This document shows positions 62,852 to 64,000 of a DNA stretch of 64,000 nt, one piece after another. Each line of letters opens with the position of its first letter. The first letter of the stretch is position 1. This stretch comes from Novosphingobium sp. KCTC 2891. GTDB taxonomy: Bacteria > Pseudomonadota > Alphaproteobacteria > Sphingomonadales > Sphingomonadaceae. Both the position numbers and the translations under genes were made by a program. The stretch is from NCBI RefSeq assembly GCF_025938155.1, contig NZ_JAPCZG010000001.1, positions 124,001 through 188,000 on the forward strand. The letters run 5' to 3'. The notes below the pieces were generated by a model. That model was not told where the DNA came from, did not search any database, and saw only the letters and a program-made list of their open reading frames with translations.

Positions 62852-63517
62852 ATGCGCAAACTGCTTTTCCTCAGCGCGGCGGCGCTGGCCATGACCGGCG
62901 TGCCGGCGGCCATCAACGCCCAGACGGCGACGACCTCGGCTGACGCCGCTGCCACCGCAGCCACGCCCGCGGGCACCTTTACGCTAAGCGCTGACCAGAA
63001 GACCCAATATGATGCATGGGCGGCCGAGCAGCGGACCAAATATGATGCGTGGCCGTCCACCTACCAGGAATATTTCTGGACGCTCGACGCTGCCCAGCAG
63101 AAGGGCTGGTGGGCACTGACCGACGAACAGCGGGCGCAGATTTATGGCATGACGCCTGAACAGCGAGTGCAGGTGTGGCCTTCGATTGTCGCGCAGGTGA
63201 ACGGCCGGGCCACCCCGGCAACGCCTGCGCAGCCCAGCCCCGGCACTGGCACGCCGGCAACACCGGCCGAGCCGGCCACGCCGCCGAGCGGCGCATCGAC
63301 CGGCAAGCCGATGGCCGACGCCACGGCCGATGCCAACGCGCCGGCTCCCACGGCGGCTGGAACGGTTGATGCGGCCGCTGCCACCCCGGGCGCGGCTTAT
63401 GCCGCCACCACCACCAGCAGCGCCGTTCCGCCTCCGCCGGCCGATGCAATGAACAAGAAGTATCCCGTCTGCACCAAGAAGGGGCAGGACAACTGCCGCA
63501 ACCGCGGCGGGATCTGA
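62852..63517 (+). CDS. Exported Ala/Pro/Thr-rich protein, unknown function
   Basis: 221 residues with AGGAGA just before the start. Signal peptide to about residue 23 (AAINA). Residues 40-105 form an ordered Trp/Tyr/Gln-rich domain (LSADQKTQYDAWAAEQRTKY, YFWTLDAAQQKGWWALTDEQ) with a repeated YDAW element; residues 110-200 are a low-complexity Ala/Pro/Thr linker, and the end is basic with two cysteines (PVCTKKGQDNCRNRGGI). This is a common sphingomonad exported type; no function known to me. An intrinsic terminator follows. Confidence 0.7.
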   Translation: MRKLLFLSAAALAMTGVPAAINAQTATTSADAAATAATPAGTFTLSADQKTQYDAWAAEQRTKYDAWPSTYQEYFWTLDAAQQKGWWALTDEQRAQIYGMTPEQRVQVWPSIVAQVNGRATPATPAQPSPGTGTPATPAEPATPPSGASTGKPMADATADANAPAPTAAGTVDAAAATPGAAYAATTTSSAVPPPPADAMNKKYPVCTKKGQDNCRNRGGI

Positions 63518-63565
63518 TTTTCCACTTCAACCCTCCCGAGTTCCCCCCTCTCGGGTCGCAAGCGG

Positions 63566-63593
63566 AAAGGGCGCCGGGCAACCGGCGCCCTTT
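63566..63593 (+). terminator. Intrinsic terminator with GCAA tetraloop
   Basis: AAAGGGCGCCGG (63566-63577) pairs perfectly with CCGGCGCCCTTT (63582-63593) around a GCAA loop. Only three T are in the stem end, so the U-tract is short. Confidence 0.8.
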
Positions 63594-63702
63594 CACGTTT
63601 TGCGCCGGGGGCGCCTGCCGCTATGGCGAGGGCGACAGACGCTCGCTCGGGGATGGCAGGGATGATCGAAACGCAAGCCGCAACGTGCCGGAAGGCCCGC
63701 GC

Positions 63703-64000
63703 ATGATGAACCCGGTGCGGCAACACGCGCGGGTGCTCACGGCCAGCCTCGTCGGCACGGCGGTCGAGTTCTACGATTTCTATATCTACGCCACGGCCGC
63801 CGCGCTGGTGATCGGGCCGCTGTTCTTCCCGGCGGAATCCGCGGCCGCGCAAACGCTGCTGGCGTTCATGACCTTTGGCCTCGCGTTCTTTGCGCGGCCC
63901 GTGGGGGCCATCGCCTTCGGCCATTTCGGTGACAGGATCGGCCGCAAGTCCACACTCGTCGCCTCGCTGATGATGATGGGCGGGTCGACGCTGCTGATCG
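63703..64000 (+). CDS. MFS transporter (metabolite:proton symporter type), cut by window edge
   Basis: About 99 codons are visible from the ATG at 63703 (a second ATG at 63706), with GGAAGG seven bases upstream, and the frame is still open at the right edge. The start is typical of the metabolite:H+ symporter (MHS) branch of the major facilitator superfamily: ASLVGTAVEFYDFYIYATAA, then ARPVGAIAFGHFGDRIGRKS, the conserved loop 2-3 motif. It probably imports an organic acid or osmolyte; the substrate cannot be judged from this fragment. Confidence 0.88.
   Translation, partial: MMNPVRQHARVLTASLVGTAVEFYDFYIYATAAALVIGPLFFPAESAAAQTLLAFMTFGLAFFARPVGAIAFGHFGDRIGRKSTLVASLMMMGGSTLLI

Overview
The window is about 64 kb of GC-rich DNA from an alphaproteobacterium, most likely a sphingomonad (Novosphingobium or a close relative). 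This placement is inference. It rests on the ribosomal protein sequences, the two TonB-dependent receptors, the F1-ATPase zeta subunit, the BolA/monothiol-glutaredoxin pair and the style of the small LuxR/membrane proteins. No rRNA, tRNA, insertion sequence, phage gene or CRISPR array was seen.

Layout. 1-4600: a NarL-type response regulator (cut by the left edge) and its histidine kinase, divergent from a four-gene set of a LuxR-type regulator with a C-terminal membrane anchor, a small helical protein, a membrane protein and a winged-helix protein. 4600-7050: a glycine-zipper protein, a P-loop kinase resembling glycerate kinase, and a divergent uncharacterised gene with a palindromic operator between the last two. 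7050-33240: the str, S10, spc and alpha ribosomal operons in conserved order (rpsL to rplQ). Non-ribosomal genes break the order twice: a membrane acyltransferase lies between rpmD and rplO behind a strong hairpin, and an SRPBCC protein, gdhA and an orphan RTX-type secreted protein lie between adk and rpsM. 33300-37850: two tandem secreted prolyl oligopeptidases. 37950-41450: a secreted repeat protein, then zeta subunit/BolA/GrxD, a NUDIX hydrolase and two tiny membrane proteins. 41600-44100: ohr/ohrR with a palindromic operator, and an ArsR-family regulator with sulfide-sensor-like cysteines coupled to trxC. 44100-50000: a complete RND efflux operon. 50100-53200: two divergent L,D-transpeptidases, a nitroreductase and a DoxX protein. 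53300-59850: two TonB-dependent receptors and an exported NPP-type phosphodiesterase, with PHO-box-like repeats upstream of both receptors. 59890-64000: uvrD, small exported proteins and the start of an MFS transporter.

The most notable points are the interrupted spc operon, a chain of hairpins between rpsJ and rplC, a shared promoter-like motif (-35-like box, 17 bases, TAGGGGC) before rpsL, tuf and rplO, arginine at S12 position 88 (a streptomycin-resistance-associated residue), and the PHO-box-linked receptor/phosphodiesterase locus, which looks like a phosphate-starvation organophosphate acquisition system. Nothing in the window is clearly a new defence or mobile system.
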